Positions 63,086 through 64,000 of a stretch of DNA of 64,000 nucleotides are shown here, piece after piece (the first letter of the stretch is position 1; the number at the start of each line of letters is the position of its first letter). The notes beneath the pieces are model-generated. The model searched no databases. It was not told the origin of the DNA and worked only from the letters and a program-made list of their open reading frames with translations. The position numbers and the translations under genes were made by a program. Source of the DNA: Paraflavitalea devenefica (GTDB lineage Bacteria; Bacteroidota; Bacteroidia; Chitinophagales; Chitinophagaceae); contig NZ_JAARML010000001.1 in NCBI RefSeq assembly GCF_011759375.1, positions 186,001-250,000 of the forward strand. The letters run 5' to 3'.

Positions 63086-63228
63086 GTTCCGCGTTTAGTG
63101 TTTCGGGTTTAGCGTTGCTACCGCGATTTATGCAGCAAGCCAAACAGTAACAACTGAATTATTTAATATTTAATTAGCTTGTTACACAAAAAGAACCCGA
63201 AACACTAAACTCCAAACCCGAAACTCTT
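63086..63228. repeat. Inverted pair of heptamer arrays, GTT/AAC family (copy 2)
   Basis: Left arm 63086-63120: GTTCCGC, GTTTAGT, GTTTCGG, GTTTAGC, GTTGCTA. Right arm 63194-63228: AACCCGA, AACACTA, AACTCCA, AACCCGA, AACTCTT. All at exact 7-bp spacing. Like copy 1 (9370-9537) it has GTTGCTACCGCG at the inner end of the left arm and AAAGAACCCGAAAC-type sequence opening the right arm. It lies between convergent dnaJ and the vWA gene. Confidence 0.82.
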
Positions 63229-64000
63229 TATTGCTTTTTCTTCCTTTTATTGCCGTAGATCTTTTTGGCTTTTATGATCATACTGATGAATTCAGTTTGT
63301 ATGGCATCCTGTGAGTTATGGGATTCATCGGCCAGGATAGCTGCGTCATTCCAGGTTACGGCACGTATGTACTGGGAGTTTTTGAGCAGTCCTGCAAACA
63401 TGGATACAGAGGTAGCAAACCGGTAACACTCGGGCAGGTCCTGAAATTCTGTATACGTAGCAGGCACTGTATAGGAAGTGATCCTCCCTATTGAATCGCC
63501 GGGCAGTTTATAGTTCATAGATACCTGGGCCAGCCCATCTTTTGCATATCCCCAGTCATTCAGTGACTGATTGAACGACACCAGTTCAAACATGGCCAAC
63601 AAAGAATGCCCTGATCCTACCTCACCACCTTCCACTTCATTTAATGAATCGGCCAGCGCATTTACTTTATTGTCAAAACCAATTAGCCGGTATTCTTTTA
63701 TAACGGAGGGATTGAACCGCACGTTCAAAAATGCATCGTCTGCTACTGTATACAGCGTTTGTGTAAGTTCTTTCACCAATACCTTTTCGGCTTCTTTCTC
63801 ATTGTCGAGGTAAGCAAAATTACCATTGCCTTTCTTAGCCAGTATTTCCAGTTTGGAATCTTTATAATTGCCCATTCCCACGCCCAGACAGGTAAGGTAA
63901 ATACCCGACTGCTGATGCTGGGTAATCATTTTTTCCAGTTCGTCTTCCGATGTTTGTCCCACATTGAAATCACCATCTGTGGCCAGGATCACCCGGTTGT
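63228..64000 (-). CDS. vWA-domain protein, YfbK-like, 5' partial
   Basis: The frame is open to the right edge, so the N terminus is missing; 257 codons are visible. The retained end of the von Willebrand A domain reads VILATDGDFNVGQTSEDEL (metal-site Asp), LTCLGVGMGNYKDSKLEILAKKGNGNFAYLD, followed by a DUF3520-like C-terminal domain (ADDAFLNVRFNPSVIKEYRLIGFDNK, GHSLLAMFELV). Matches the YfbK family of secreted or lipoprotein vWA proteins. Function unknown. Confidence 0.82.
   Translation of the reverse strand, partial: NRVILATDGDFNVGQTSEDELEKMITQHQQSGIYLTCLGVGMGNYKDSKLEILAKKGNGNFAYLDNEKEAEKVLVKELTQTLYTVADDAFLNVRFNPSVIKEYRLIGFDNKVNALADSLNEVEGGEVGSGHSLLAMFELVSFNQSLNDWGYAKDGLAQVSMNYKLPGDSIGRITSYTVPATYTEFQDLPECYRFATSVSMFAGLLKNSQYIRAVTWNDAAILADESHNSQDAIQTEFISMIIKAKKIYGNKRKKKQ

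Noticed and set aside
63086..63228. CRISPR-like array of short repeats
   Set aside because: Units are 7 bp with no spacers, the two arms are inverted, and there are no cas genes in the window.

Overview
The window is chromosomal DNA of a Bacteroidota bacterium, most likely of the family Chitinophagaceae. The signs are Por-type (type IX) secretion proteins (PKD-repeat giants with a gliding-type C-terminal domain, a PorP/SprF protein, a Por sorting domain), a TonB-plug protein with a macroglobulin-like region, promoters of the Bacteroidota type (TTTG, about 20 bases, TAnnTTTG), no Shine-Dalgarno dependence, and mid-range GC. No rRNA, tRNA, CRISPR, transposase or phage genes were found. Both ends cut a gene: recB at the left and a vWA/YfbK-like protein at the right.

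Layout. 1-9.4 kb: recB, citrate synthase, lptG, a methyltransferase, an esterase, tgt. 9.6-12.5 kb: glycosyltransferase, rsmG, an orphan LuxR-type response regulator, and a probable small RNA of about 145 nt; the regulator gene and the RNA both carry the same 15-base palindrome upstream. 12.5-20 kb: a DUF1801/VOC/AraC group, an M1 peptidase, and a run pepP-pssA-purS-rsmI. 20.4-28.2 kb: pckA, a DUF922 protein, a dNK/two-sulfatase/TonB-like operon, trpS. 28.3-37.7 kb: housekeeping genes (gatC, ABC ATPases, adenosyltransferase, fabI, recN, zinc-ribbon and NIF3 proteins). 38.3-43 kb: a peptide-export locus. 43-48.3 kb: envelope proteins and an M32 peptidase. 48.5-58.9 kb: two tandem PKD giants and a PorP/SprF protein. 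59-64 kb: peroxiredoxin, a protein that is little more than a Por tail, rlmI, grpE-dnaJ and the vWA protein.

The two most interesting items are these. (1) A bacteriocin-like locus: HlyD adaptor, a peptidase-containing ABC transporter (C39), an XRE regulator and two small divergent precursors with double-glycine leaders, one of them only 54 codons and easily missed. (2) A set of intergenic hairpins whose two arms are tandem arrays of degenerate short units (7, 8, 9 or 11 bp). The unit sequence differs between loci but the architecture is the same; two copies, at 9.4 and 63.1 kb, belong to one sequence family. I know of no name for this class, and the claim of novelty is untested.
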